64,000 nt of DNA, taken from contig NC_030853.1 of NCBI RefSeq assembly GCF_000208745.1, forward strand, positions 9,414,203-9,478,202, read 5' to 3'. Under the pieces are notes generated by a model. It was not told the origin of the DNA. It made no database searches and saw only the letters and a program-made list of their open reading frames with translations. Shown one piece after another: positions 43,454 through 56,045 of the stretch (the stretch's first letter is position 1; each line of letters starts with the position of its first letter). The position numbers were made by a program, and so were the translations under genes. The DNA is from Theobroma cacao. Its lineage: Eukaryota > Streptophyta > Magnoliopsida > Malvales > Malvaceae.

Positions 43454-46451
43454 ATAGAATTTGTCCTCGAATTCACGTCGGTGTCGAGTTATCAATCTCA
43501 CTCTATGATCTTATCCCTTTTTCCCCTTTTATGGGGACATTCGATTTGTTTACCTTGTTCACCCCCAATTCAATTTGAATACCTTATTTATGTCAATATT
43601 ATCCTTTAGAACCAGATCAACAGTACCCTTCATAATCATGATCTCTTATATTGAGACTCCAAACATGCCTCTATCACTATCATTAAATTTGAACCATAAC
43701 TCTATCTCAATCATACCGATTTCGATCACATATTATACTTACTTATGTATACCTAATCAGCATCGTATTATTTCACTCCTTGCCAAACTTTTCGACATTG
43801 ATTCATTCATCTTATTCCCATACACTATTATGTAACCTGCAGCATTATTAACATGCCATATTGATTTCTATACATAGTCTCAACGTCGAAAAAGGTTAAT
43901 GCCTCTAATTATTCCCACATACTTCAGGTTTATCTTGCATTTACGCCACATACTTCAATTATTCCCACGTAATGGATTACATTTCTTTAATCACATTCTT
44001 TGATTATCTTTTCTAAAATTTCTTATATCATCATAGTTCAACTTTTATTGGGACTTCTTGCTGTTGTACTATTTATACAACTCATCAATACATGAAGTTC
44101 AAATCTCTAATTACTAAGAACAGTTCTTCACCTCAGTTAGTCAAGTTATCAATATCACATATACATGTGTACATGCATTTTCCAAATGTCAGCATTCCTC
44201 GTTACGCATAGGGATCCATCTGTTCACGTGCCTTAGACTACATTTCCCTTTATTCATCCGCATCCCTATCCAAGATTCAATATAATAATCCTCATAATGC
44301 ATGTCAACATTCTTGTTATGCCTACGCATAACTTCATATTGTTTATTCATTTCCAATTATATGCTTGAGTTTCATCATACTATATTCTTACATCACAATG
44401 TCATTAATCACAACTCACTTACTAAATGTCACTCGCATTGAATTGCAATATGATATTCGCATATACTTTGTAATCTCATTGATCTTTCAAAGGTTTATCT
44501 TTATTGGATCATTGCATCTTATGCAATACCACAATCTTTAAAAGTCATCCTTATTTCTTAATTATTCCTCATACCTCTAACACATATATATGTATATATA
44601 TATATCCTTGTTGCATTTCGACTATAATGAGTCACTTAAAACTTATACTGATTCGAATCGTGCATGCCTCAAGTATTTCCAAATTCCAATTCCCATACTA
44701 CATTAAAAAGTTTTCATTATCGGGCTTCATTATCTAGATTATCTTCAACAATCCTTTGTTATATTCTTCCATACTAACGTGACATTATTCTCCTTAGACC
44801 AATTTGCAATTTGTACTTGAAACTGCAAGACTTAAAACAAGGTCCTTTTCAAGTACTTTTCAATGTCAATACGAATATCACCTTCAGCTTATGGCTTCCT
44901 TTTTATAACCACATAACTTCATGCTTACTTTCACAAGATCCACAGTAGAACTCCTCTTAAGTATCTCTTTACGGATACCTATCTTAAACTTATGTCTCAC
45001 TGCATGTGATCATTTAACCCATGACTTAGCCGTTAGGTTCCTTGGCAAATTTCAAAAATCCCTTACTTTATACTTGCCATGTATGATTGGTAATTCCTTT
45101 TCGAAGATATTTGTGCATTGCTGAAACACTTAGCCCCTTATTTACTCTTTAACGTCCCAAGCATATCGATCTATAGACATGCACCTATTCTTAGGATATA
45201 TAAATACATACTCATCCATTCAATTCCCAATTTGTCATTCTTCTCTTTACTTATCATACGTATTAAGCCAAGTTAATACTTTCAACTCATGTCATCTTTT
45301 GACTTTTATCATCATTCATGAAATCCCACCTTAAGGTACCTTTTTCATATGGTGTAATGAATTCACAATACATATATCACCACACACATAATTACTCACT
45401 ATTTACGACATTCCACAAATTTGTTGTTATCCATAACTAACTATCTTTCTTGTCTTGTACTCCAATACTTTATTAACTTTCGGTATAAATGACCACGAAA
45501 ATAGTTCACCTTCCTCCTCACTTTATTCTCACAATCCTCATTAAATCAAAAATTTCATATTTCCCTAAACTCCATAATTTAACTCCATTGGGCTATATTT
45601 GTGCCCAATTATTAACTCATAGTGTCATGGCATCACTTGGTAATCCCCTTCATGCTTAAATTACAATCATCAACTTATAACTATAAACCGTAATGGTTCA
45701 AATTAAACCTTTGAATCTCGCAATCACTTGATTAAAATCCAAACCAACTCCATCTAAGTTACTATACACATATTCAATACCTATCCGCATATAAAATATT
45801 TCGAAAGTTCAACACCATTCATATATAGGCAGGGCAAACTTAATTAACACAAGTTCAACACCATTCATATATGGGCAGGGCAAACTTAATTAACACAATA
45901 CACTTACCTCCGTGCGCGAGTACCAGTTTACACCTCCCTTAATATTTAGATTTATAAACCTCAAGTGAATCTCAATGATCATTATTCGTCCAGTCAAAGT
46001 ATACCCCTTATTAGTATTATCATACGTGCCCCTTTATATTAACCTCGAATACCATCCACAGTCATCTAATTTTCTTCCCATTGTCAATCTTGGGCTCAAC
46101 TTATAACTTCACCAAATGACTACATTATTTCGAACCTATCAATTTAGCTCCACTTTCCTCCATTCTTAATCGGAGGGATGCGTCATTACATTAATCTTTC
46201 ATTAGGAGCATTTTGCTTTAAGATCTTTCCAATAATGGCTCGTGTCTCAGGTGGCATCTCAAACTCGGGCAACGGTACCACTTATGCCCTTTATATGACG
46301 ATAACAAAATGGTAGGTTACTAAGAATAAGAGTTTATATAGCGTCCTATCTATGACTTGTGCTACAGTCATAAACCATAAACAAGACTCTACATTAACTC
46401 CGACAACTCCGCTGACTGACACAAGAATCCCTAGGACTCAACTAAACCTAG
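43454..46451 (-). other. Non-coding internal domain of the LARD-like element
   Basis: About 3 kb with no supported gene on either strand. The + strand open frames of 60-90 codons (43575, 44504, 44921) lack family motifs and run against the element direction. A 46-bp tandem duplication lies at 45805-45896. Confidence 0.65.
45805..45896. repeat. 46-bp tandem duplication
   Basis: Two adjacent copies starting AAGTTCAACACCATTCATAT differ at one base (A/G). Confidence 0.9.
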
Positions 46452-46464
46452 GGCTCTGATACAA
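46452..46464 (-). other. Primer binding site of the LARD-like element
   Basis: TTGTATCAGAGCC on the minus strand matches the tRNA-iMet complement at all but one position and lies four bases from the LTR. It fixes the element's direction as minus. Confidence 0.85.
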
Positions 46465-46468
46465 ACTT

Positions 46469-49400
46469 TGTAACGACCCTTCTTCGGCCGCTACCAGCGT
46501 CCGAGACTTTCGAGAGAACCCGCCAAGTCCCGAATAAGCCTTCACAGATATCAATTATCAACTATCACACATTCATTGGACAATCTCGTAATCATCACAA
46601 TTTTATTAATAATAAATATTCTCGATACATTGTATTCCATCATCACATAAGTATGTCTACGTTGTACCAAAGTGTTTGCTTCCATAACTGAATATACTAT
46701 AATTAACCCGACCTCTAACAGCGGAGCGACTTGGAATAGGTTGCTAAGAGATGCCTTACCTACATCACGATGGACCATAATGCCGATGAATAGCTCTCTA
46801 GTTGATCACTATCTGTAAAAGAGAAATAAGAGGGTGAGTTTCACAAACTCAGTGATCATCGGCTCTGTGACCAGAGGATAGATGGGAAACAAGCAATAAG
46901 AAAGATTTTGAATAATAAAGTTGTAAGAGTAGATAAAAATATTTAATTCAAACGGAGATTTATGCCTTATATATATATAAGAAAATATCAAGAATCTCTT
47001 GTAAGTCATAATCAAACATAATGTATATCAAGTCAAGTAAGTAAAATTTTGTGCAACAAGAAGGTTAATAACCATTTTCAAACTAAATCAGTAAAATATC
47101 ATTTTAAACCTCGTGTTCATAAAAGATCTCTGCAGTCGAAATTATCTCATGTAATACTCAAATTAAATCAATAAAGTTGGGCAAGCTCCCGAGAAACCAA
47201 ATAATAACCAGGTTTATACACAATTCGCAAATCGCCTCGCATACGAGGGTAAAATTCATATAACAGTAAAACCAGGGGGAGCTGCAGAAAATCGTATAAT
47301 TTTGTTTTCACCATGCAAGAAATAAGAGTCTGAAAACCCAAAGAGATTTTTTTCTTGAGTAGAAAATAAAATAAAATCCGTGGTCCCACTACCATGTAAT
47401 AACCTCCGGGAGCCTCGCTCCACCGAATCCCACATGCCATGGCAGTCTCAACGATGTTGGCCGACATCAGAGAATCAAGCAGTCACGACCGCATAATCAT
47501 CTAGTGGCCTAGCCAAGCATACATATATCACAGGCCGTGGTCCCCACCATGCCTAACCGCCCGTCGACGACCCAAAGGTTCTCTAGCTAAAGCTCACTCG
47601 TGCACGAGGGTCACACTTAACCGAAGTGACAACCAGCCTACTCTCGAATCTCTCGATTTATAAAACCATTTTAGAAATCACTTTATGTCCTTGACATCTC
47701 GTTTCAAAATTATTTCCAAAGCATTCAATATAGGGTATGATAAAATCTATCATTTTCTCAAAATATATTTATGCATGAATATCAAAACAATAATTCACAT
47801 GGTGAATAAGCAATATAACCATGAATGCACACTGCACAAATATAAGGCACAAATTTTGAGGCAAAACAGTGTGAAGGGCTTGTTTCCCGATTTTCAAAAC
47901 ACTTTACATATAATTTATACATATATATATTTGAGATGATTTCTAAACATAATTTGCAACCACAATTTCCTAAGATTGTTACCAGCACATGCTATTCACA
48001 ATTTTCACATTTAAAATAAATCATACGTATAGGTATATATTTACAAATATTTTAAAATTGGCACTCCCTACTCACCTCACAATAGCGGGATGTTACATTG
48101 CAATTAATTCAAAGACATATCAAGCTACTTCTTCTTACCGATCGTTCGTTATTTCCTTCAGCCTTTCACCATAGTGCGCCATCTATTTATTTCTCCTAAA
48201 TATTGAAACCCACGTAATTAATATATCTATATATCTTATTTTATTTTAACATTATTATTATATATTTTATTATTTTCTTACCTTTCTTTCCCGTTTATTA
48301 TTTTTTTTCTCTCTTCTGCTCATTTTTCTCTTCCTTTCTGCTACCTCCTTTCACTCACCAACCGGCTGCTCTTCCTTCCTCTTTCTCTTTCACTGTCTGT
48401 AGCACCCCAAAACTCAGCTTCCTCTTTTTTCTTTCCTCAAAATCCAGTAGCAAACTCAGCTTTCTTTACCTTTTAAAATTTAAAGCAAAGCTCTCCTCTT
48501 TTTACTCCTTTAAGTGGCAATACACAACCTCTCTTTTCCAGCCCTATCTTTCTCTCAAAATCAGCTTCATAACCTCTCCTACCTCCCTCAAAAATCGACA
48601 GCACAAAGCTCCCTTTGTCCTTTACAATCCGGTAGCACAAACCTTTGTTTATTCTCTCACAAACCCAACAACACTAGCCCTTGTTTTCTCCCTCAAGCAT
48701 TGGCTGCACCCTTTATTTTTCACTCACCAGCCGACGATACCAGCTCTTTCTTTCTCCGTCAAAATGACTTCTTTCTTTCCTTTTGCTTTTATTCTCTTGG
48801 CCGACTTAGCTTTTCTTTTCATTTCTTTCTTATCTTTTTTATCTTTCATCTTTCATTCATTTCTTTTCTTTTATATAGCCTTTCATCTCAATGGCTTGCC
48901 CCCCCTTACTTTCACACATAATTTAAAAATAATAATACTAACAACTTTAACTCTCTCTTTTGTCTCCATGACCGGTTGGTAACAAAAGAGATTGATAAAA
49001 TTTTGTTTGATGTAGTTTGCAAGTGGGGCCGACAATGACAATCTTGTTTGTCAATTCTCTTTCTTTTTTTTTATTCTTTTACATGTGACCGCCCATACCA
49101 TCATTCCTTCTTCTTTTATTGTCTTCCTTGACCAGCCATGTGGTTAGAATGCGAGTCAACAATTGCTTGGAACCTTTAAAGCCACTTTACTTGACTTTTC
49201 CTTCCCATTTCACTATTGTCTCATCTTTTCTCCTCATTTTCTTTGTCTTTTCCTTTCTTTGTACATAAGTCTTACATTTCTAGCAAATCTTACATGGATG
49301 GCCGGCCATGAGGAATAAAAAGAAGAGTCAAAGCTTCCTTTGAAAGCTTTGACCAAGCTTTGTAAGAAAATTACTATTTTACCCTTCAAGGTTTTCATCC

Positions 49401-49820
49401 TTTTAATTAAGTCCTCCAAAAATCTTTAAATCTCCAATTTCCTTCTATTATCTTCTTTTACATACGTACAAATGAAATATAAAGTTTGTACCCCAACGCG
49501 GTGTTCCCATAATATTTAAAATATTATTTACCCCGCGCTATCTTTATTTAATAAAGATACGTGGGCCCCATTAACGTCAGTTTTCTCCAAAATTTCCTCG
49601 TTCTTCCTCTCTCCCACTTAGATTGAGCATATATGCCTTCTTCATGAAAAAATTTTGACACTGAATAAAATAATAATATTTTAATTTTATTTTATTAAAA
49701 AAATATTATTTTATTCCAAAAATTTCCTCTTATCTCCTTGGTACCCAAAATACCTTATTATGCCTTAATTGGCATCTGATAAGCTTTATTTGTCACCACA
49801 TCAAAGTACGGAGTATTACA
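46469..49820 (-). repeat. 5' LTR (by element strand) of the LARD-like element
   Basis: 3352 bp, colinear with 40112-43438, with scattered substitutions and small indels (for example near 47910 and 49245). On the minus strand it begins TGTAATACTCCG and ends GGGTCGTTACA. It contains no conserved open frame. Confidence 0.9.
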
Positions 49821-50898
49821 GTTGCTTATTGCTTGGGTATTCAGATAATCATCATTGCACCAAAAGAAAAAGACACGTGCAAGTGGAAGCGGGAATAGCT
49901 TTCGTAGAAGTAAATTTATTTCAGCCGAAATTGAGAAGTGCTGCACCTAGTCCCTATTGCACAAAGTTCCAATTCTAGAACGTGGCATTGATGTCTAGAG
50001 AGCACTTCATCTTAACATCTACAATATTATCGACTTGACAGTTGGAGAAATTTTACGCCCAGCCAGAGGCTGTAGTAATGCCTATGGTTAGGGAATTCTA
50101 TGCCAATGTTGTTGAACATGAAGATGGGTGAGCCTTCATTCAAGGATGTCAAGTACCTTTTGATGCTCACACTATTAATCAGTTTTACAATACACCTGAC
50201 ATTGGGAACGATAAGCACGACCAATTTGTGAATGATGTTAATTTGGATGAGGTTCTAGGGTTTATAAGCATTTTAGGTATTGAATGGAAAGTGCACAATG
50301 GTGTTCCAATTTCATTTAAAGATAATGCCACGGATAGCTACTACAAGGTGTGGTATCATTTCTTAGCTACGAATATGGTTCTTGTAAAACACCTGAGTGA
50401 TGTGACCAAGGATTGAGCAATCCTCTTGTACGTAATTGTCACTGAAAAATCTATTAACATTGGGCAATTAATCTTCAACAACATTATCATGTCAGCTTAG
50501 TCACCATGTGACGGAATGTGGTATCTATCTTTAATCACTGCTTTGTCTATCAAGTCAAAATTTTTTGGTTAGAGAATGAAGAGTTGTTGCATCCAGAGAT
50601 TCCATTAGATGGTGGGATCATTAATAGAATCTACATGTGGGAGCAAACCACCATTGGTGGAAGTTCAACTACGACACCTCAACCACCGCGACATTCTCAA
50701 AATCTCTCCATGCCTTAACGAATGGAACAACTTGAGCATTGTTTTGACCATCAGAAAGAGTTTTTCAAAGCCATTGATGAGATGATGAAGGCATATGTCG
50801 AGCATGTTAGCATGGACATGACTACCTTCCCTACACTGCTTGTTGATCCCACCTAGGATAAGGATGACAATACTACTATGAAGGAGGATGACGATTAA
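49821..50898 (+). pseudogene. Athila env-like gene (plant transposon protein domain, broken)
   Basis: The core reads MVREFYANVVEHEDG (50078), FIQGCQVPFDAHTINQFYNTPD, then DVNLDEVLGFISILGIEW (50234) and KVWYHFLATNMVLVKHLSD (50346). It continues with AILLYVIVTEKSINIGQLI and ends near EQLEHCFDHQKEFFKAIDEMM. This is the protein carried downstream of pol in Athila-type elements and matches the family commonly labelled putative plant transposon protein. Stops and at least one frameshift near 50510 disable it. The arrangement of motifs parallels the env-like core of the Sireviruses here. Function is unknown. Confidence 0.78.
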
Positions 50899-51118
50899 CT
50901 TTGTTTGCAAGTTTAAGGAAGTATTTTCTTTCTTTACTTTTAGGAACATTGAGGATAATGTTCACTTTACGTTTGAGGAGAATTTTTATGTTTTCTTTTA
51001 TTTATTGTATGTTTGTTTAAACTAGTTCATGTGCATGATGTTAGTTGGAACTTGTTGAAATATCAAGCTAGAGTTGTACACCAATTGCAATTGATTTATC
51101 TATCCAATGATGAAAAGT
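50899..51118 (+). other. Athila 3' non-coding region
   Basis: 'aacattgaggataatgttca' near 50944 and the purine-rich 'gtttgaggagaattt' near 50974 are the usual Athila sequence before the 3' LTR. No gene. It is cut by Sirevirus D at 51119. Confidence 0.6.
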
Positions 51119-52340
51119 TGTTGGTCCCAAGTAGATGTGTTAGAGGAGGGTGAATAGCATAATTTGGCTCTTAACAAGATGAGGAACTAATTTGAAAAGT
51201 AATGAAAATAAAAACATAGTAGACAATGCGCATGAATTTAGAGGGGTTTGATCCAAGACCTACATCCACTACCTTGATTATCCAACCAAGGATTTTCCAA
51301 ACTAATCCATTATGAAGCAATGAAATTCACAAGCTTTCACCAAGCTTTACAATGGCTTTTACCAGGCTTAGCCAAAACCTTTCACAATGGTTTTTACTGA
51401 GATCAACCAACACCCAAAGTGGTTTTTCAAAGGCTCAACCACAACCTTTCACAATGGGTTTTCATGGGCTCAACCAAAACCCAAAGTGGTTTTTCAAAGG
51501 CTCAACCACAACCTACAACAATGGTTTTTCACGAGATCAATCAAAACCCGACAACTAACTTTTCAAGGCTAAGTTAGAACCTATACACTCAATCAAGCAA
51601 TCCAAGCTTGAATAAATCCCTTAGAGTGACTCCCTCACTCAAAGAATAGAAAGAGAGAAGTAATGAGAGTGTACCTATGATCACACGGTTGATCTAAGTG
51701 GTACAAGTGAAGTGCATATCACAATTACAAGGATGAGAGTTGAGTGCAATAAATGAGCAATGACTATTTGTAGGTTTTTCAGCTCTTTTTGTGTTCTTGG
51801 AAGCCTTCATTCCATTTCTAGCCATTGGAACCCTCTTTTATACTTGAAAAACCAGCTCTGATGTGAGTTAGATAGTTCAGTTTTTGACCGTTGGGAACAG
51901 TTTGGTAGCAATTTTGGCCGTTAATCTGTCTTCTAGTGCACAATTCAAAATTTTTGGCAGAATGTTCTTAGTCAACTAACCGATATCTTAGTCGACTAAG
52001 TCGTCTCTGTCTTCTCATCCTAGTTTCTAGCAGTTCTAGCAGTGTGCACAGAGTCGGCTAACTTATTCCTTGGTCAACTAAGTTGGTTTTGTTTCTCAAT
52101 ACTCTTCAACCCACCAACTTTTGATTTAAATCTTAGCTGACTAACTCTTCATTAATAGACTAAGGGGCTTCTGTCTTGTTGATCAATTGTGACTTCCTTA
52201 TTTCTATGCTCTTTGATATGTGCATTTGAATGATTGATTAAATATTTGCATTCAATTTTTGTCCTACACACTCAATTACAAATATTAAACACAAATGAAT
52301 GGGAATGTTTTATTATCATCAAAAACTAATGGGGCCAACA
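51119..52340 (-). repeat. 3' LTR of Sirevirus D, expanded
   Basis: 1222 bp, about 150 bp longer than the other Sirevirus LTRs. The extra length comes from additional CTCAACCACAACCTTTCACA-type units at 51395-51530. TATAAAAG lies on the minus strand at 51835-51842. Palindromic AGTCAACTAA/TTAGTCGACTAAG motifs lie near 51968-52000. Confidence 0.92.
51340..51550 (-). repeat. Tandem GGTTTTGGTTGAGCC-type units in the D LTR
   Basis: Degenerate units of roughly 30-35 bases combine AAAACCATTGTGAAAGGTT with GTTGAGCCxxTGAAAAACC, alternating with 'cccaaagtggtttttc'. Other Sirevirus LTRs here carry two or three such units; this LTR has about six. Confidence 0.75.
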
Positions 52341-52983
52341 ATCTCCCTCTTTTTGATGATGAAAAAAATTTCTTGATTAACAGCATAGTATCCTTTTATT
52401 CTTTTTTAGTTTTGCACAAAGATGAGGATTTCTCCCTGTATGTGTATGCTCCCCCTTAGTTTGTGCATATTTTGCTTATTCATTTTAGCAAATTTTATTC
52501 ATATAGAAAATGACATTATACATTTAGAGTATATATATGCAAAAATAAAAAGTGATTTACAGCAGGTGAATGTTGATAGATCATCAAAATTTTAGTAATG
52601 TCTGTCAACAATTTATTGTTATCAAATTTTGTCTATGCCATACATCATTCAACAAATATACTATACTTAGCATCCAAATTTATTCACAAACACAATCCAT
52701 TTACAATCAAACCAAAATAAATAAACAATGTCTCAATAGACTTTCAACATTGGTTATCAGCAACAGAACAAAATAAATAAATAGTGTCTTAGCACAATGA
52801 TCAGTATCCAATTTTTAACAAACTACCATGGATCATCTACCATAGATAACCTGATCAGATTCATCATCCTAAATTTCACCTAGATTTCTGGTTCCTTTAC
52901 CCTAACATTTTTTTTTAATTTTCCCTTTCCCCTTAACTTTTCCACTTCTCCCCCTTTTTGTCATCATCAAAATTTAGGGATGC
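52341..52983 (-). other. 3' non-coding region of Sirevirus D with polypurine tracts
   Basis: Terminal tract CAAAAAGAGGGAGAT (minus strand, 52341-52355), plus ACTAAGGGGGAGC at about 52448 and AAAGGGGGAGAAG near 52952. No gene. Confidence 0.7.
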
Positions 52984-55900
52984 CTAATCATCTTCTGAAG
53001 AGAGGGAAAGGATTCATCATCAATGTAGTATTGAACATTTAGGGGTTGAGGAGAAGACTCTGGTTGAGGAGAAGGTTGGGGTGGTGATTTTTGAGGAGAG
53101 GGTTCAAGTGAGGACTTGTCAGAGACTTCTAGAGGTTCTTGACGAGAAGAGATGGTTACTGGTCTGGCCTTTTCAACAATCCTAGAGGATTTTCTTCATT
53201 TGAGGAACTTAGTTTTGGTTGCCATTCTCTTGATCCCTTTACCAGGTGGTTTTAGCTTAGTTTGTGGAGCTGCAGTAGCTTTTTTCTTTCCTTTACCTGA
53301 TTTTTCTTTTATTGTGTGTGCTGGTTCAGTAGACACTGACTTCTTAGCTTGTGCTTTGGCTGCTTCCTTTTTTGTCTGCTCTTCCTTAACCATCTGGTGG
53401 AAGACATCCATAATGGATACCTCTTCTGAATTTTGAGGGGAGGGCTACTGTTTCTAAGGTTCTGAAAGAACATTCTCATCTAGTGAACTAAGCACTTCTG
53501 TTCTTTGTTCTGAGGTTCAGGTGAAGGGATTTTTTCTGGTTGATCATTCCTTGGTTGAGAGTCCTCAGTTTCAAGGACAGGACTTGCAGTCTTGGAAACA
53601 GAACCTTCAACCTAAAGAATAGGGCTTGTAGCATGAAAAGTAGACCCTTCTGCCTAGAAAGCTGAACCCTCGGCACCTTGTTCTCCTGATGCAATGCTTG
53701 GGGTTGCAGAGGTATTTGTAGCAGCAGGTTCAGTTGGCATTTTTCCTTTTCCTTTCATTTTGCTTTCCATTTCTATTAACCTTTCTTCAATTTTCTAAAT
53801 TCTTGCCCCTTGGTTTGTGAGCTTTCCATCAATTCTCATAAGTAGGTTGAAGATCACTTCATTTGAGAATTGAGATGGTGTTGCCTCTGGTTGAGCAGGT
53901 AAAGAGGACTCTTTTCTTGGACCAGCCTTGGGGGTTTTAACGAATCTTTCTCCATCAAGTTTGAACCCCATTTTAAGCAAGCTTCCAAGGTAAATGGCTT
54001 GATCTCTACTTTTTACCTTGTTTTCCTCATACCTTGAGCTCTAAATCCCTTTCTTTTGCACCAAAGATGTGATGATATTTCCATAAGGCAAATTTATTTT
54101 CTCTAGTCTACATACTCCTTTCATTCTCTCAATCATAAATCTGCCTAAGTTAAGTGAAACACCATTAAATGCATGTTCCATCAGCCATAGATCTTGTAGG
54201 CTAATATAGATAAAACTTCCCCCTCTTCCATGAACATTGGCAGCAATGAAATAATGCAATATTCTAATTTGTGGACTAGTGATCAAACCAACATTACTCT
54301 TAGAAGAATATTTCTCTTTCTTTCCTGTAATCACTTCCCATTGGGATGAGGGATCATAGTTTTCTGGAAATTCAAACTCAACCTCTTCACATTCAATTTT
54401 ACGCAAACTACCCAAATTAGTAGAAGTCATAGTAAATTCTTTCCCATTTAAAAATACATTCAGGCCATCCTCAAAATAATCATTTGGTTCCTCCAGTTCA
54501 TCCTTGTCAACAACAATACTCTGTTGGTCCCAAATAAATGTGCTAGAGGAAGGGTGAATAAAACTTTTTGGCTCTTTAAAAAATTGACCTTTAATTGGAA
54601 ATAAATGCATAATAAAAGAAAGAACTTAAAGATATATAAAAACTGAAAACAGAACAGACAAACACACGGATATTTATAGTGGTTTGGTCCAAGACCTACA
54701 TCCACTACCTTGATTGTTCAACCAAGGATTTTCCAAACAATCCACTAAGAACCGGTGAAATTCACAAGCTTTCACCAAGCTTTACAATGGCTTTTACCAA
54801 GCTCAGCCAAACCTTTCACAATAGTTTTTCTCAGGCTCAACTATAACCCGATACCTAACTTTTAAAGGCTAACTTAGCACCTTTATCAAAACAAGCAATC
54901 TTAGCTTGATTGAACCCCTTAGAGTGACCCTTTCACTCTAAGAACATAAAGAGTAATGAAATAAAAGTGTACCTATGATCACAAAGTTGATCTAAGTGGT
55001 ACAAGTTGAAGTACAAAACACAACTACAAAGATGGGCGTTAAGTGCAATAAAGTGTAGAGAGATTTTTGCTTGTTTTTTGAGCTTTTTTTGCTTGGAAGC
55101 CTTGACTTCTAAATTCTAGTCGTTAGAACCATCTTTTATACTTTAACAAACAACTCTGATAGCAGTTTGATAGTTTTCTAGCCATTGGAAATAGTTGAGA
55201 GTTGGTTCTAGCAGAGTTTAAACTTGCAGGTAGAATTCTCTTAGTCGACTAACCGATATCTTAGTCGAATAAGTCGTCTCTGTCTTCTGTTTCCAATTTC
55301 TAGCAGTTTTGGCAATGTGCACTTAAGTCGACTAACTCATTCCTTGGTCAACTAAGTTGGTTCTGTTTCTCAATACTCTTCAGCCCACCAACTTTTGATT
55401 TAAATCTTAGCTGACTAACTCTTCATTAATCGACTAAGGGGCTTCAGTCATGTTGACCAATTATGACTTCCTTATTCCTATGCTCTTTGATATGTGCATT
55501 TGAATAATTGATTACATATTTGCATATAATTTTTGTCCTCACACTCAAGTAGAGATGTTAGACACAAATGAATGGGAATATTTTATTATCATCAAAAGCT
55601 AATGAAGCCAACATACTCGAATAAAATTCTTTAACTAAACTACTACTGTATGATCGGTTTCTAAATGTACTAAACTCCTTAAGTTTTAACTCCTCAAATA
55701 ATCAGATAAGCTTGTTTGAATTTCTGGAATTGCATTAAAACTGTCCCAATCGATGTATTTTCCATAAGTGATAGGTGCATTCTCTATTTTTCTAAATCTC
55801 TCTTCATGTACCTTATTTATGAATTTAGAAGATGAGGTAGTACCTTTCTTGAGCGATTTGCCCTTATCTTTCTTCTTTTCAGATTTGTGGCTCTTTTGTT

Positions 55901-56045
55901 TCTATGATTTTCCATATTTTTCACTCACAGATGCCAACACAATCTTTTTCTTTTTCTTCTGTATTTCTACTTGCATGTTTTCTTCCAATGGCCGTTTGCC
56001 TTTCTTCTTCTCTAGAAGTTCTTGGGACTGTACTGATTTTGCCAT
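52984..56045 (-). pseudogene. Sirevirus D env-like/ORF3 protein, split by a solo LTR
   Basis: The minus-strand ATG at 56045 gives MAKSVQSQELLEKKKGKRP. A stop and frame changes follow in the Lys-rich N-terminus. The gene is interrupted by a 1092-bp LTR plus the TACTC duplication. Beyond it, residues up to 54041 are open and hold LNGKEFTMT, RILHYFIAANVHGRG, LQDLWLMEHAF and LEKINLPYGN, the best-preserved core among the copies. The helix MRIDGKLTNQG, a Ser/Pro-rich stretch and the basic patch near 53200 follow, with more shifts. The product would lack membrane segments. Confidence 0.72.
54522..55613 (-). mobile_element. Solo Sirevirus LTR in the env-like gene of D
   Basis: 1092 bp with LTR ends TGTTGG...CCAACA and perfect flanking duplication TACTC (54517-54521 and 55614-55618). 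It is the same orientation and family as the host element's LTR. TATAAAAG on the minus strand is at 55133-55140. An element inserted here and then lost its body by LTR-LTR recombination. Confidence 0.95.

Larger units (their letters stand above)
40112..49820 (-). mobile_element. LARD-like non-coding LTR retrotransposon with 3.3 kb LTRs
   Basis: Two directly repeated LTRs (3327 and 3352 bp) enclose 3030 bp. Imperfect target duplication GTTGT (40107-40111) and GTTGC (49821-49825). Reading on the minus strand, a tRNA-iMet primer site abuts the LTR at 46469, and a polypurine tract abuts the LTR ending at 43438. The internal region has no minus-strand open frame of 60 codons and no recognisable gag or pol motif. 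Long LTRs with a non-coding middle and intact priming signals define LARDs, which must borrow enzymes in trans. A very decayed autonomous element is the alternative. Confidence 0.88.

Noticed and set aside
43575..45124. Possible genes in the LARD-like internal domain
   Set aside because: The short open frames run against the element's direction, as set by the primer site and polypurine tract, and have no recognisable motif.
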